From NCBI GenBank assembly GCA_910576325.1, contig CAJTIM010000016.1:38192-102191 (forward strand): a stretch of 64,000 nucleotides of DNA, written 5' to 3'. Each line of letters opens with the position of its first letter. The stretch's first letter is position 1. Below are positions 9,029-17,316 of the stretch, piece after piece. Both the position numbers and the translations under genes were made by a program. The notes beneath the pieces were generated by a model. The model did not search any database. It saw nothing but the letters and a program-made list of their open reading frames with translations, and was not told the DNA's origin. This stretch comes from Clostridia bacterium. Its GTDB lineage: Bacteria; Bacillota; Clostridia; Lachnospirales; Lachnospiraceae.

Positions 9029-9038
9029 GGAACGTTCC
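9029..9038. promoter_or_regulatory. Candidate LacI-family operator
   Basis: GGAACGTTCC is a perfect 10-bp palindrome with a central CG, the layout typical of LacI-family operators. It begins 14 bases after the -10 box, so a bound repressor would block early transcription. Autoregulation by the downstream regulator is inferred. Confidence 0.5.
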
Positions 9039-9237
9039 CAATATACAAAATATCTAAAAACCAGAAGGAGGGATGCCAGCATATTTTTTTAAACAAAAAT
9101 GAAATCGTTCCCAAAAAGTTTCAAAAATATGAAACGTATGGAAAATAAGGTCTCTTCCATGTATAATAAGATCAACGAATGAAGATTTCGGACAAATTAC
9201 AGAGAAAATGCAGATTTGTATAAATGGAGGGAGACAA

Positions 9238-10248
9238 ATGGCTACAATACTGGATGTGGCAAGAGAAGCAGGAGTTTCAAAGTCCACGGTATCAAGAGTA
9301 ATTAACAATGAGGGAACAGTAAAGCCTGCTACCAGAAAGGCTGTGGAGGACGCCATCGAAAAATTGGGATACTTCCCAAGCTATTTTGCCCAGGGCATGC
9401 GCACCGGATTTACCAAAACAATTGCAATGGTGGTGCCGGAGTATACCAATCCTTTTTACCAGGAAATGTTCCGGGGAGTGGAGGATGTGGCCTTAAAATA
9501 CGGATACATGGTATTTGTCTGCAACACGGAGCGTCACACGGTATCCGACGTGGAATACACCCGGGAGCTGCTAAAGCGGAACATCGACGGAATCATTTAC
9601 AATACCTACCACCGAAACGACGAGGTCTCAGAATATTTAAAAAAGGTGTCTAAGCAGATTCCCATTGTATTCATGGACAAAATATTTGACGACTGCAGCG
9701 AGGTATCCTATGTCTATGTGGACGGCTTCGAGAGTGTTCGCCGCGCCGTGCGCTACCTTTATAACCAGGGTCACCGAAGGATTGGCTATATTCTCAATAC
9801 GGAGGATATCAGTGTGATTCAGGAGCGGTATCTGGGATACCTGAAAGGGCTTGAGGACTGCGGACTGGAAGCAGATGAAAAATGGATTTACAGAGTAAGA
9901 AGAGAGAATGAGCCGGATTATATTAAGCTTGGAAAGGATGCGGCCAGATATTACGTATCCCTGGCGGAACGGCCGGATGTGATTATGGCGGCCATTGACA
10001 TGATTGGAATCGGATGCATCAAGGGACTTGACATCCTGAATATAAAGGTCCCGGAAGAAATCGGCGTCATGGGCTTTGACAACATTCAGCTAAGCGATCT
10101 TATCAAACCGGCGCTCACCACAATCAGTCAGCCGACCCGCAAGCTGGGACAGACGGCAGCGGAGATTGTAATTGCAAAAATTAACGGAGAAAAGATAAAG
10201 GATCAAGTGGTATTCCAGGGCGATCTGATCGTGCGGGAAACCACCTGA
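9238..10248 (+). CDS. LacI-family transcriptional regulator
   Basis: This 336-residue protein has a canonical N-terminal LacI helix-turn-helix (ATILDVAREAGVSKSTVSRVINN) and hinge (VEDAIEKLGYFPS), followed by a sugar-binding-protein-like effector domain (IAMVVPEYTNPFY..., IGVMGFDNIQLS..., PALTTISQPT). It probably represses the sugar ABC operon encoded directly downstream, its effector being that operon's substrate. ATG 9238 is preferred over the upstream in-frame start because GGAGGG precedes it and helix-turn-helix homology begins at once. The next gene starts 13 bases later. Confidence 0.93.
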   Translation: MATILDVAREAGVSKSTVSRVINNEGTVKPATRKAVEDAIEKLGYFPSYFAQGMRTGFTKTIAMVVPEYTNPFYQEMFRGVEDVALKYGYMVFVCNTERHTVSDVEYTRELLKRNIDGIIYNTYHRNDEVSEYLKKVSKQIPIVFMDKIFDDCSEVSYVYVDGFESVRRAVRYLYNQGHRRIGYILNTEDISVIQERYLGYLKGLEDCGLEADEKWIYRVRRENEPDYIKLGKDAARYYVSLAERPDVIMAAIDMIGIGCIKGLDILNIKVPEEIGVMGFDNIQLSDLIKPALTTISQPTRKLGQTAAEIVIAKINGEKIKDQVVFQGDLIVRETT

Positions 10249-10261
10249 ATGGAGGATCAGT

Positions 10262-11278
10262 GTGAAAAAGAGATTATTAGCAATTGTATTATGTATGGCA
10301 ATGGTAATTGGAACATTTGCAGGATGTGGAAAGAAGGAAGAAGCACCCCCGGAGCCGGCGGCTGAGGGAGAAGGAGAAGCAGAAGCTTCCGCACCGGCAG
10401 AAGGAGATAAGGACGGAAGCTACAAGATTGGTCTTTCTGTTTTAAATAGCTCCGGACAGTTTTTCATCAGTATCATTGAGGCGGCAAAGGCGGAGATTGC
10501 TGACTTGGGCGGGGAGCTGATGGTAAACGACGCGCAGGATTCTTCGGAGACTCAGATTGCAGGAATCGAGAATTTTATTCAATCCGGCGTGGACGGTATC
10601 ATTGTATGCCCGGTAGATTCCGAGGCTTTAAAGCCTGTAATCAAGGAAGCAAAGGAACAGGGAATCGCAGTCGTATGTCTGACGGCTACCGTAGAGGGCT
10701 ATGACGCATACATAGGTGCGGACGAGTATACATTAGGCTACACTCAGGGCGCAGCCGTAGGCAAGTGGATTGCTGAGAAGTGGGGAACGGAAGAGACCAT
10801 CAAGGCGGCGACGCTCAACTATGACCTGATGGAGTCCGTAATTCAGAGAAAACGGGGCATCATGGAGGGTGTTCAGGAATTTGCATCCAACGTAGAATTT
10901 GTGGCGGATGCCACCGCAGCGGATCAGTCGGAAGGAATGACCAACACGGAAAACTTCCTCCAGGCAAATCCGGACTTGAGAGTTGTATGCGGCGTCAGCG
11001 ACGGTGCGGCTCTGGGTGCATTTGAGGCATTCAAATCCAATCAGATGACAGATCCCGAGCAGTATATCATAGCAGGCGTGGATGCCACCGATGAGGCATT
11101 GAAGCAGATTTCAGCGGGAACCATCTATCAGTTTACGGTAGATCAGAACCCGTCCGGAACAGGAAAGCAGCTTGTGGATACATGTGTTGCAGTCATCAGG
11201 GGCGAGGACTTCGAGAAGGATTATGTACAGGATTTAGTAGCGGTAACACCGGAAAATATTTCTGATTATGTAAAATAA
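10262..11278 (+). CDS. Sugar-binding lipoprotein of the second ABC operon
   Basis: This 338-residue protein has a GTG start preceded by GGAGG. The signal peptide ends in a lipobox (FAGC, cysteine near residue 22), followed by a Glu/Ala/Pro-rich linker to about residue 50 and then an RbsB-like binding domain (KIGLSVLNSSGQFFISI, GVDGIIVCPVDSEALKP, IAGVDATDEAL). It should capture a monosaccharide for the transporter encoded at 11421-13894. The LacI-family gene upstream points to induction by that sugar. The substrate is not identifiable from sequence alone. Confidence 0.92.
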   Translation: MKKRLLAIVLCMAMVIGTFAGCGKKEEAPPEPAAEGEGEAEASAPAEGDKDGSYKIGLSVLNSSGQFFISIIEAAKAEIADLGGELMVNDAQDSSETQIAGIENFIQSGVDGIIVCPVDSEALKPVIKEAKEQGIAVVCLTATVEGYDAYIGADEYTLGYTQGAAVGKWIAEKWGTEETIKAATLNYDLMESVIQRKRGIMEGVQEFASNVEFVADATAADQSEGMTNTENFLQANPDLRVVCGVSDGAALGAFEAFKSNQMTDPEQYIIAGVDATDEALKQISAGTIYQFTVDQNPSGTGKQLVDTCVAVIRGEDFEKDYVQDLVAVTPENISDYVK

Positions 11279-11285
11279 AGCATAT

Positions 11286-11328
11286 AAAAAGGGTCAGTTC
11301 TTTCCTGACAAAGAGCTGACCCTTTTTA
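11286..11328 (+). terminator. Strong hairpin terminator/attenuator after the binding-protein gene
   Basis: AAAAGGGTCAG... pairs with ...CTGACCCTTTTT (arms about 11287-11299 and 11312-11327), with a T-rich end. As in the first sugar operon it lies between the binding-protein and ATPase genes, so read-through probably sets a high binder-to-transporter ratio. Confidence 0.8.
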
Positions 11329-11420
11329 TCCCAAAATTCCAACCTTACCGAACAAAGTTTGCCCATTCCGAAGGGATAGCGGCAGACGGATAAAGATGAA
11401 AAGGAGAATTGAGGCAGAAT

Positions 11421-12929
11421 ATGGATGCAATTCTGGAGTTAAAAGATATTATAAAAGAATATCCGGGCGTAAAGGCGTTAAATCACATGAATCTGACCGT
11501 ACGCACGGGAGAAGTCCATGCTCTGATGGGGGAAAACGGAGCAGGAAAATCAACGCTGATCAAGGTGATTTCCGGCGCCGTCCGGCCAAACGGCGGAAAG
11601 ATCCTCTACGAAGGCAGGGAGTATGAAGCCATGACGCCGACCCTCTCCCGAAAACTAGGGATTGGTGTGGTCTATCAGGAGTTTAACCTGGTGCCGGAGC
11701 TGTCCGTGGCGGAAAATATTTTTCTGGGCAATAAGCTTACAAAAGGCGCTGTGATAGACCGAAAGCTGATGAATCGAAAAGCGGAGGAATTGATGCGGTC
11801 CTTCGGAATTGATATGGATGTTACGGTTCCTGTCCGCACTTTGACCGTAGCCTATCAGCAGTTGGTGGAGATTACCAAAACCATTTCCGCCAATGTAAAG
11901 GTGCTGATCATGGATGAGCCGTCCGCGCCGCTTACCAGCCGGGAGATTACGGCGCTTTTCGGCATTATCAAAAGGCTCAGGGAACAGGGAACGGCCATTA
12001 TCTATATTTCCCACAGAATGGAAGAGATCTTTGAAATATCGGATCGGATAACGGTGATGCGTGACGGGGAGTACGTGGACACCTGCATGACCGCCGAGAC
12101 CTCCAAGGCAGAGCTTATCCGCATGATGGTTGGGCGAAGCCTGGATGAGCAGTATCCGACTGTGGAAAAAGAAATCGGAGAGACCGTTTTGGAGGTGCGG
12201 AATCTCTGTACCCCCGCCCTGCTGAAAAACATTAGCTTTCAGGTGCGAAGAGGAGAGATTTTAGGCTTGGCCGGACTTGTGGGAGCAGGAAGAACGGAGA
12301 CGGCAAGAGCTATTTTCGGCGCGGACCCCATCAGCGGGGGCGAAGTTTGGATACATGGAAGCCAAGTCCGGATACGAAGTCCCAAGGATGCCATTTCCCA
12401 GGGACTGGCGCTTATTCCGGAGGACAGGAAAAAGCACGGGGTTATGCTGGATATGACCATACGTGATAACATTTCCTTTATTGCCGTAAAACAGATTTCC
12501 AAAGCGGCGGTCATCAGCACAAGGAAGGATCGGGGCATGGCCAAAGACTTTATCGAACGGCTGCAAATCAAATGCCCGGGCATGGAGCAGCTTACAAAGA
12601 ATCTTTCCGGCGGAAATCAGCAAAAAGTAGTTCTGGCAAAATCCCTGGCCGGAAAATCAGAAATTATTATTTTTGATGAGCCGACGCGAGGCATTGACGT
12701 GGGAGCAAAATGGGAGATTTATGAATTGATGAACCGTCTGGCCAGGGAAGGAATGGCCGTAATTATGATTTCATCGGAAATGCCGGAGCTTTTGGGAATG
12801 TCTGATCGGATTCTGGTTATGCATGAGGGAGAGATTACGGGCGAGCTTTCGAAAGAGGACGCCAGCCAGGTGCGGATCTTGGAGCTGGCGTCAGGGATAA
12901 AGGATGCAGGAGGAAGTTTGAAAACATGA
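11421..12929 (+). CDS. Sugar ABC transporter ATP-binding protein (RbsA type)
   Basis: A 502-residue twin ABC ATPase. Domain 1 has Walker A GENGAGKST (about residues 37-45), LTVAYQQLVEITK and VLIMDEPSAPLT. Domain 2 lacks a full Walker A, as usual in this family, but has LSGGNQQKVVLAKSL and IIFDEPTRGIDVGAK. It energises import through the permease whose gene overlaps its stop codon (ATGA). ATG 11421 is chosen over the upstream TTG because GAGG lies 6 bases before it. The Walker B region of domain 1 reads DEPSAPLT where many homologues have DEPT. Confidence 0.92.
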   Translation: MDAILELKDIIKEYPGVKALNHMNLTVRTGEVHALMGENGAGKSTLIKVISGAVRPNGGKILYEGREYEAMTPTLSRKLGIGVVYQEFNLVPELSVAENIFLGNKLTKGAVIDRKLMNRKAEELMRSFGIDMDVTVPVRTLTVAYQQLVEITKTISANVKVLIMDEPSAPLTSREITALFGIIKRLREQGTAIIYISHRMEEIFEISDRITVMRDGEYVDTCMTAETSKAELIRMMVGRSLDEQYPTVEKEIGETVLEVRNLCTPALLKNISFQVRRGEILGLAGLVGAGRTETARAIFGADPISGGEVWIHGSQVRIRSPKDAISQGLALIPEDRKKHGVMLDMTIRDNISFIAVKQISKAAVISTRKDRGMAKDFIERLQIKCPGMEQLTKNLSGGNQQKVVLAKSLAGKSEIIIFDEPTRGIDVGAKWEIYELMNRLAREGMAVIMISSEMPELLGMSDRILVMHEGEITGELSKEDASQVRILELASGIKDAGGSLKT

Positions 12930-13894
12930 AGAATGGGATAAAAAGCAAAGAATTTATTAAAAAGATCAGCACGTTCCTGATGCTTGTATTTGTATTTTTG
13001 TTTTTTACATTTGCAACAGAGAATTTTTTTGCTGCGAAAAATATGATTAACATTCTGCGCCAGGTGTCCATCCTGGGAATCTTAACGGCAGGCATGACAT
13101 TTGTGATTATTTCCGGCGGAATGGACTTAAGCGTAGGCAGCCAGCTGGGATTGACGGGGGTGCTGTGCGCGATGTTCCTGTCGCAGTTTCGGATGGGAAA
13201 TGTTCCTTCTGTGATTCTGGCAGTGGGAATTGCCGCCTGCTTTGGCCTGCTCACCGGACTTCTGATTGTTTCCTTAAATGTGTCGGCAATTGTGATTACT
13301 TTGGGAATGCAGACAGTGGTTCGGGGCTTTGCCTACATATTTTCCGGAGGAATCCCCATCTACGATATTCCGGAACCTCTGGTGTTTCTGGGACAGGGCT
13401 ATGTGGGACAGATTCCGGTTCCGGTTATCATTATGCTGATCATTGTGCTGATTATGGGATTTATCCTTCATAAAACTTATTTTGGAAGATATGTGTATGC
13501 AATCGGAGGAAACATTGAGGCGGCGCGGCTGGCCGGTGTGCAGGTAAATAAGATTCTGGTATCCCTGTATGCCATCAGCGGCTTTCTCTCCGGCATTGCG
13601 GGCGTCATTCTGATGGGCCGCGTCAGTTCCGGCGCACCTGCTTCGGGGACAGGCACGGAGATGGAGGTAATTACGGCGGTGATTATCGGCGGCGTCAGCA
13701 TCAATGGCGGCAAGGGCGGCATGGCCGGGGCCTTTTTCGGAGCGCTTATTATCGGAATGTTGAGCAACGGTCTGACCATTATGAATGTGGGGCAATACTA
13801 CCAAAATGTAATTACGGGAATTGTGTTAATCCTCGCAGTAGCCTTTGATACACTTCTCGGCAGAGAAAAAGTAAAGAAAGTAAGGAACGGGTGA
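12926..13894 (+). CDS. Sugar ABC transporter permease (RbsC type)
   Basis: This 322-residue polytopic membrane protein of the CUT2 permease family has the family elements TAGMTFVIISGGMDLSVGS (near residue 55), GGNIEAARLAGV (near 195) and GGVSINGGKGGMAGAFFG (near 255). Its ATG overlaps the ATPase stop, indicating translational coupling. Together with the two preceding genes it forms one complete importer controlled by the upstream LacI-type gene. Confidence 0.92.
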   Translation: MKNGIKSKEFIKKISTFLMLVFVFLFFTFATENFFAAKNMINILRQVSILGILTAGMTFVIISGGMDLSVGSQLGLTGVLCAMFLSQFRMGNVPSVILAVGIAACFGLLTGLLIVSLNVSAIVITLGMQTVVRGFAYIFSGGIPIYDIPEPLVFLGQGYVGQIPVPVIIMLIIVLIMGFILHKTYFGRYVYAIGGNIEAARLAGVQVNKILVSLYAISGFLSGIAGVILMGRVSSGAPASGTGTEMEVITAVIIGGVSINGGKGGMAGAFFGALIIGMLSNGLTIMNVGQYYQNVITGIVLILAVAFDTLLGREKVKKVRNG

Positions 13895-13908
13895 GGAGGC
13901 AAATGACA

Positions 13909-14541
13909 ATGAAATCAATTTTGTGTTACGGAGATTCCAACACCTACGGCTTAAAGTCGGATCTGATAACCAGATATCCAAGGGAAGTCAGGTGGACAGG
14001 AATCCTTCAGAAAATGCTGGGTGAGGAATATTATGTGATTGAGGAAGGACTGGGCGGGCGGACTACGGTATGGGAGGATCCGGTTGAAGATTACAAAAAC
14101 GGCAAAACGTATCTCCTTCCCTGCCTGGACAGCCACAAACCTCTGGACTTGGTTGTGATTATGCTGGGAACCAACGATCTGAAATGCCGGTTTCACGTAT
14201 CGCCCTTTGATATTGGGACCTCTATGGAGAATTTAGTCCGGGTTATTTTAAAATCCGACGCCGGGCCGGATTTTCAGCCTCCAAAGATTCTTTTAACAGC
14301 TCCGGTTCCCATCCACAGTGTGGGAAATCCGGATTTGGATCAGATGATTCCGAAAATGAAGGAGAGAAGCAGTCAGATTCCCGGTTACTACCGGAAAATT
14401 GCCGAAAAGTATAATCTGTTCTATCTGGAACCGGGAGATCGGGTAGAGGTTAATGAGACAGACGGTATCCATTACACAGAGGCAGGCCACCGCAAAATGG
14501 CGGAGCTGATGGAGGAAAGGATTCGAAAGATTTTAGAATAA
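13909..14541 (+). CDS. SGNH/GDSL-type hydrolase
   Basis: This 210-residue esterase of the SGNH fold has block I SILCYGDSNTYG (nucleophile Ser), block III MLGTNDLK (Asn) and block V DGIHYTEAGHRKMAE (Asp/His). It probably removes acyl groups, for example acetyl groups from sugars. As the last gene of the LacI-controlled sugar operon it may deacetylate the imported carbohydrate; that is inference. No signal peptide is visible, so it should be cytoplasmic. The ribosome binding site GAGGAGG at 13893-13899 is 9 bases from ATG 13909 and only 3 from ATG 13903, so 13909 is favoured. Confidence 0.88.
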   Translation: MKSILCYGDSNTYGLKSDLITRYPREVRWTGILQKMLGEEYYVIEEGLGGRTTVWEDPVEDYKNGKTYLLPCLDSHKPLDLVVIMLGTNDLKCRFHVSPFDIGTSMENLVRVILKSDAGPDFQPPKILLTAPVPIHSVGNPDLDQMIPKMKERSSQIPGYYRKIAEKYNLFYLEPGDRVEVNETDGIHYTEAGHRKMAELMEERIRKILE

Positions 14542-14563
14542 ATCCATAGAATTACGGCATTGG

Positions 14564-14616
14564 TAAATGCTCTTTTTGCAGAATATTAAAATTTCTGTAA
14601 AAAGAGCATTTTTTTT
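14564..14616 (+). terminator. Terminator of the second sugar operon
   Basis: AAATGCTCTTTTT and AAAAAGAGCATTT form a long stem with CAGA/TCTG inside it, followed by eight T residues. Confidence 0.88.
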
Positions 14617-14657
14617 GAAAATTTAGAAAAAATTTCTACAAATGAACGGGAAATTTC

Positions 14658-14687
14658 TTGTCAAATACTGACAAAATCTGCTATAAT
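14658..14687 (+). promoter_or_regulatory. Probable promoter of the GH13-type gene
   Basis: TTGTCA (14658-14663), 18-base spacer, TATAAT (14682-14687), about 90 bases before the start codon. Confidence 0.6.
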
Positions 14688-14775
14688 GAAAAATACGATT
14701 TTATTATTTCATAATAGGGGGAGAATCGTCATTTTACAATACAAAGCAGAACATTGCGGAAAGGATAGGAACTGA

Positions 14776-16632
14776 ATGAAGAAGTGGGACAAGAATATTC
14801 AGCATGACATTAAAGAAGGCATTCTTCAAGGTCCAGGCGTCCGAAAGCTGGGGGAGGATACCTGTTTTACAGTAGCAGTACCGGATAAAAAAACCTGCAG
14901 TTTGTTGCTTTACAGAAAAGGAAGAAAAGAGCCGGAAGCCGCTATCTCTATGGAAGGCTCCGGCCAGTATGGAGATCTGCGTTCCGTGCTGGTAAAAGAT
15001 CTGCCGGCGGACAGATATGAATATAATTATGAGATTGACGGTCAGGTAGTCACAGATCCTTATGCCTGCCGGATAGCAGGAAGGGAGAGCTTCGGAAAGC
15101 CCGTAAAGGAGGAAGTCCTGCGGGGCCGAATCTGCCCGGGCGTCTTTGACTGGGAGGGAGACAGACCTCTTCGTCTGCCCTACGAGGAGATTGTAGCTTA
15201 CGCGGCGCATGTGCGGGGCTTTACAAAGCATGGAACCTCCAGGGTAAAGGCAAAGGGAACCTTTGCGGGACTGAAGGAAAAGATCCCTTATTTAAAAGAG
15301 CTTGGGATCAATCAGCTTGAGCTGATGCCGATATATGAATTTTCAGAGCTTGCCTCCGTGGACAGTCCGGCTCTTAAAAAATACGCGCCTTTGGACGGGG
15401 GAGAGACGCGGATCAATTACTGGGGATATTCTCCCAAGGCGTACTATTTTGCTCCCAAGGCTTCCTATGCCGCCTCGGACAATCCGGTGCAGGAGCTAAA
15501 AGAGCTTATCCGGGAGCTTCACAAAAACGGAATAGAGATCATTTTGGAATTTTATTTTCCAAAGGGAACGAAGGCGTCTCTGGTGCTCGGCTGTATCCGT
15601 TACTGGGTGGTGGAATACCACATTGACGGCGTACATATCAACCGGGATAACGCGCCTGTGGAGGCTCTGGCCCAGGACCCGCTTTTGAGCCATACGAAGA
15701 TTTTCAGCGAGGGCTTTGCCCTGGATGAGATTTATGAGGAAAAGGCAGTACCGGCCTTCCGCAATCTGGCGGAGTACAACGACGGCTTTATGCTGGACGC
15801 AAGACGTTTTCTCAAGGGCGACGAGGGGCAGCTTACGGCCATAACAAGCCGGGCAAGACGCAACCCTAAGCGCAATGGGGTTATCAATTACATGGCCAAT
15901 CATAACGGATTTACGCTGACGGATCTGGTTACCTATGATGAGAAGCACAATGAGGCCAACGGCGAAGCCAACCGGGACGGCACGGACGTTAATTACAGCT
16001 GGAACTGCGGAGAGGAAGGCCCAAGCAGGAAAAAACGGCTGCTCAAGCTTCGGAGCCGTCAGCTTCGCAATGCCTTTACCATCCTTTTGCTGAGTCAGGG
16101 AACGCCGCTTATCTACGCCGGCGATGAGAGGGGCAATTCCCAGTCCGGCAATAACAACGCCTGGTGTCAGGACAATGAACTATCCTGGATTCCCTGGAAA
16201 ACGGGAAAGACAGAGACGGCTCTTCTGGAATTTGTAAAGGGGCTGATTGCCTTCCGCAAGGCCCATCCCGTATTTCACCAGGCCCGGGAGCTTCAGATGA
16301 CGGATTACCTTTCCTGCGGCTACCCGGATGTATCCTATCACGGCAAACAGGCGTGGTTCGGAGATTTTGAAAATTACAGCAGAAGCGTGGGTATTTTGTA
16401 TGCGGGCGATTATGTGGAGGACGATTTCTTTTATGTAGCATATAATATGCATTGGATGCCCCATGAATTTGCGCTGCCCGGACTGCCTGCGGATCGCAAG
16501 TGGCGGATTGCCCTTGATACGGGACTGGAAGGGACAGAGGGCATTTTCCAGGAGGGACAGGAGGAGATTCTTGAGGAGCAGCGGAAGGTTACGGTGCCGG
16601 AGCGCACGATCCTGGTGCTGGCAGGAAAGTAG
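14776..16632 (+). CDS. Glycogen-debranching-type GH13 protein, apparently catalytically dead
   Basis: The 618-residue protein has an N-terminal CBM48-like glycogen-binding domain (about residues 10-100) and a GH13 barrel like isoamylase/GlgX (NEKHNEANGE..., LLLSQGTPLIYAGDE). The catalytic motifs are altered. The region normally reading DVVxNH is EFYFPKG. The nucleophile motif GFRFD reads GVHIN near 15625-15640. The final Asp motif AHDGFTL reads NHNGFTL near 15900. Only the acid/base Glu appears kept (IFSEGF). Both catalytic aspartates would be Asn, so hydrolysis is unlikely; a glycogen-binding scaffold or regulator is more plausible. Two ATP-independent genes follow closely. Confidence 0.85.
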   Translation: MKKWDKNIQHDIKEGILQGPGVRKLGEDTCFTVAVPDKKTCSLLLYRKGRKEPEAAISMEGSGQYGDLRSVLVKDLPADRYEYNYEIDGQVVTDPYACRIAGRESFGKPVKEEVLRGRICPGVFDWEGDRPLRLPYEEIVAYAAHVRGFTKHGTSRVKAKGTFAGLKEKIPYLKELGINQLELMPIYEFSELASVDSPALKKYAPLDGGETRINYWGYSPKAYYFAPKASYAASDNPVQELKELIRELHKNGIEIILEFYFPKGTKASLVLGCIRYWVVEYHIDGVHINRDNAPVEALAQDPLLSHTKIFSEGFALDEIYEEKAVPAFRNLAEYNDGFMLDARRFLKGDEGQLTAITSRARRNPKRNGVINYMANHNGFTLTDLVTYDEKHNEANGEANRDGTDVNYSWNCGEEGPSRKKRLLKLRSRQLRNAFTILLLSQGTPLIYAGDERGNSQSGNNNAWCQDNELSWIPWKTGKTETALLEFVKGLIAFRKAHPVFHQARELQMTDYLSCGYPDVSYHGKQAWFGDFENYSRSVGILYAGDYVEDDFFYVAYNMHWMPHEFALPGLPADRKWRIALDTGLEGTEGIFQEGQEEILEEQRKVTVPERTILVLAGK

Positions 16633-16636
16633 AGAT

Positions 16637-17203
16637 ATGAAAGCTTGGAAGCATTTTTGCACAATCACCCGTCACAGACTGCTTGTGATGAAATATTGTT
16701 TTAAAATCGGTCTTTACCGGCAGGGGCTGACCCACGATCTGTCAAAATATTCTCCGGCGGAGTTTGTGCCCGGATGCCGGTACTACCAGGGATATCGAAG
16801 TCCCAACAACGCGGAGCGGGAGAGCAGGGGCTATTCCTCCGCCTGGCTCCATCACAAGGGGCGGAATAAGCATCATTATGAGTACTGGATTGATTACAGC
16901 TTACAGGCAGGCGGGGAGCTTGCCGGAATGAAGATGCCTGCAAAATATGTGGCGGAGATGATGATGGACCGCATAGCAGCCTCCCGGATTTACAAAGGAG
17001 ACGCCTACAATCAGCATCATCCTCTGGCCTACTATGAGCAGGGAAAGGAAGCCTATGTGATCCACGAGGAGACAAAGGCTCTTTTGGAGTATCTCCTTCG
17101 TATGCTGTCGCGGCAGGGAGAGGCGAAAACCCTTGCATATATCCGTCGAAATCTGGTAGGAAAAAAAGAATATCCAAATTTGAAGAAAAAAAGAGGGAAT
17201 TGA
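16637..17203 (+). CDS. DUF5662-like protein of unknown function
   Basis: This 188-residue protein starts 4 bases after the GH13-type gene. It is rich in His, Tyr and Trp, with motifs such as LTHDLSKYSPAEF near residue 35, SSAWLHHKGRNKHHYEYW near 70 and KMPAKYVAEMMMDRIAAS near 100. I recognise the pattern as the DUF5662 family found in Clostridia; the repeated His/Asp residues suggest a metal site similar to HD-type helical folds, which is inference. The frame is open further upstream to 16463, but that stretch overlaps the preceding gene and has no family character. Confidence 0.75.
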   Translation: MKAWKHFCTITRHRLLVMKYCFKIGLYRQGLTHDLSKYSPAEFVPGCRYYQGYRSPNNAERESRGYSSAWLHHKGRNKHHYEYWIDYSLQAGGELAGMKMPAKYVAEMMMDRIAASRIYKGDAYNQHHPLAYYEQGKEAYVIHEETKALLEYLLRMLSRQGEAKTLAYIRRNLVGKKEYPNLKKKRGN

Positions 17204-17227
17204 GAGCGGACGCAGAATAAATATAAT
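17200..17227 (+). promoter_or_regulatory. Candidate promoter upstream of dgt
   Basis: TTGAGA (17200-17205), 16-base spacer, TATAAT (17222-17227). It starts at the end of the DUF5662-like gene and would give a leader of about 85 bases. Confidence 0.5.
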
Positions 17228-17316
17228 AGAGGCAGTTTTACGGCACATTTTTGCGGCTTAACGAAATGACATTGGTTTGGCAGGAAGGGAGCGGCCCTTC
17301 CGGAAAGGAGCGGCCT

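Larger units (their letters stand above)
8894..9237 (+). promoter_or_regulatory. 344-base intergenic region upstream of the lacI-type gene
   Basis: No convincing gene is present in this AT-rich region. It holds a promoter (8987-9015), the palindrome GGAACGTTCC just after it (9029-9038), a related half-site CGTTCCC near 9109, and the GGAGGG ribosome binding site of the regulator gene. Nothing else recognisable was seen. Confidence 0.6.

Noticed and set aside
16463..16636. N-terminal extension of the DUF5662-like gene
   Set aside because: It overlaps the 3' end of the GH13-type gene in another frame and has no family character; ATG 16637 fits better.
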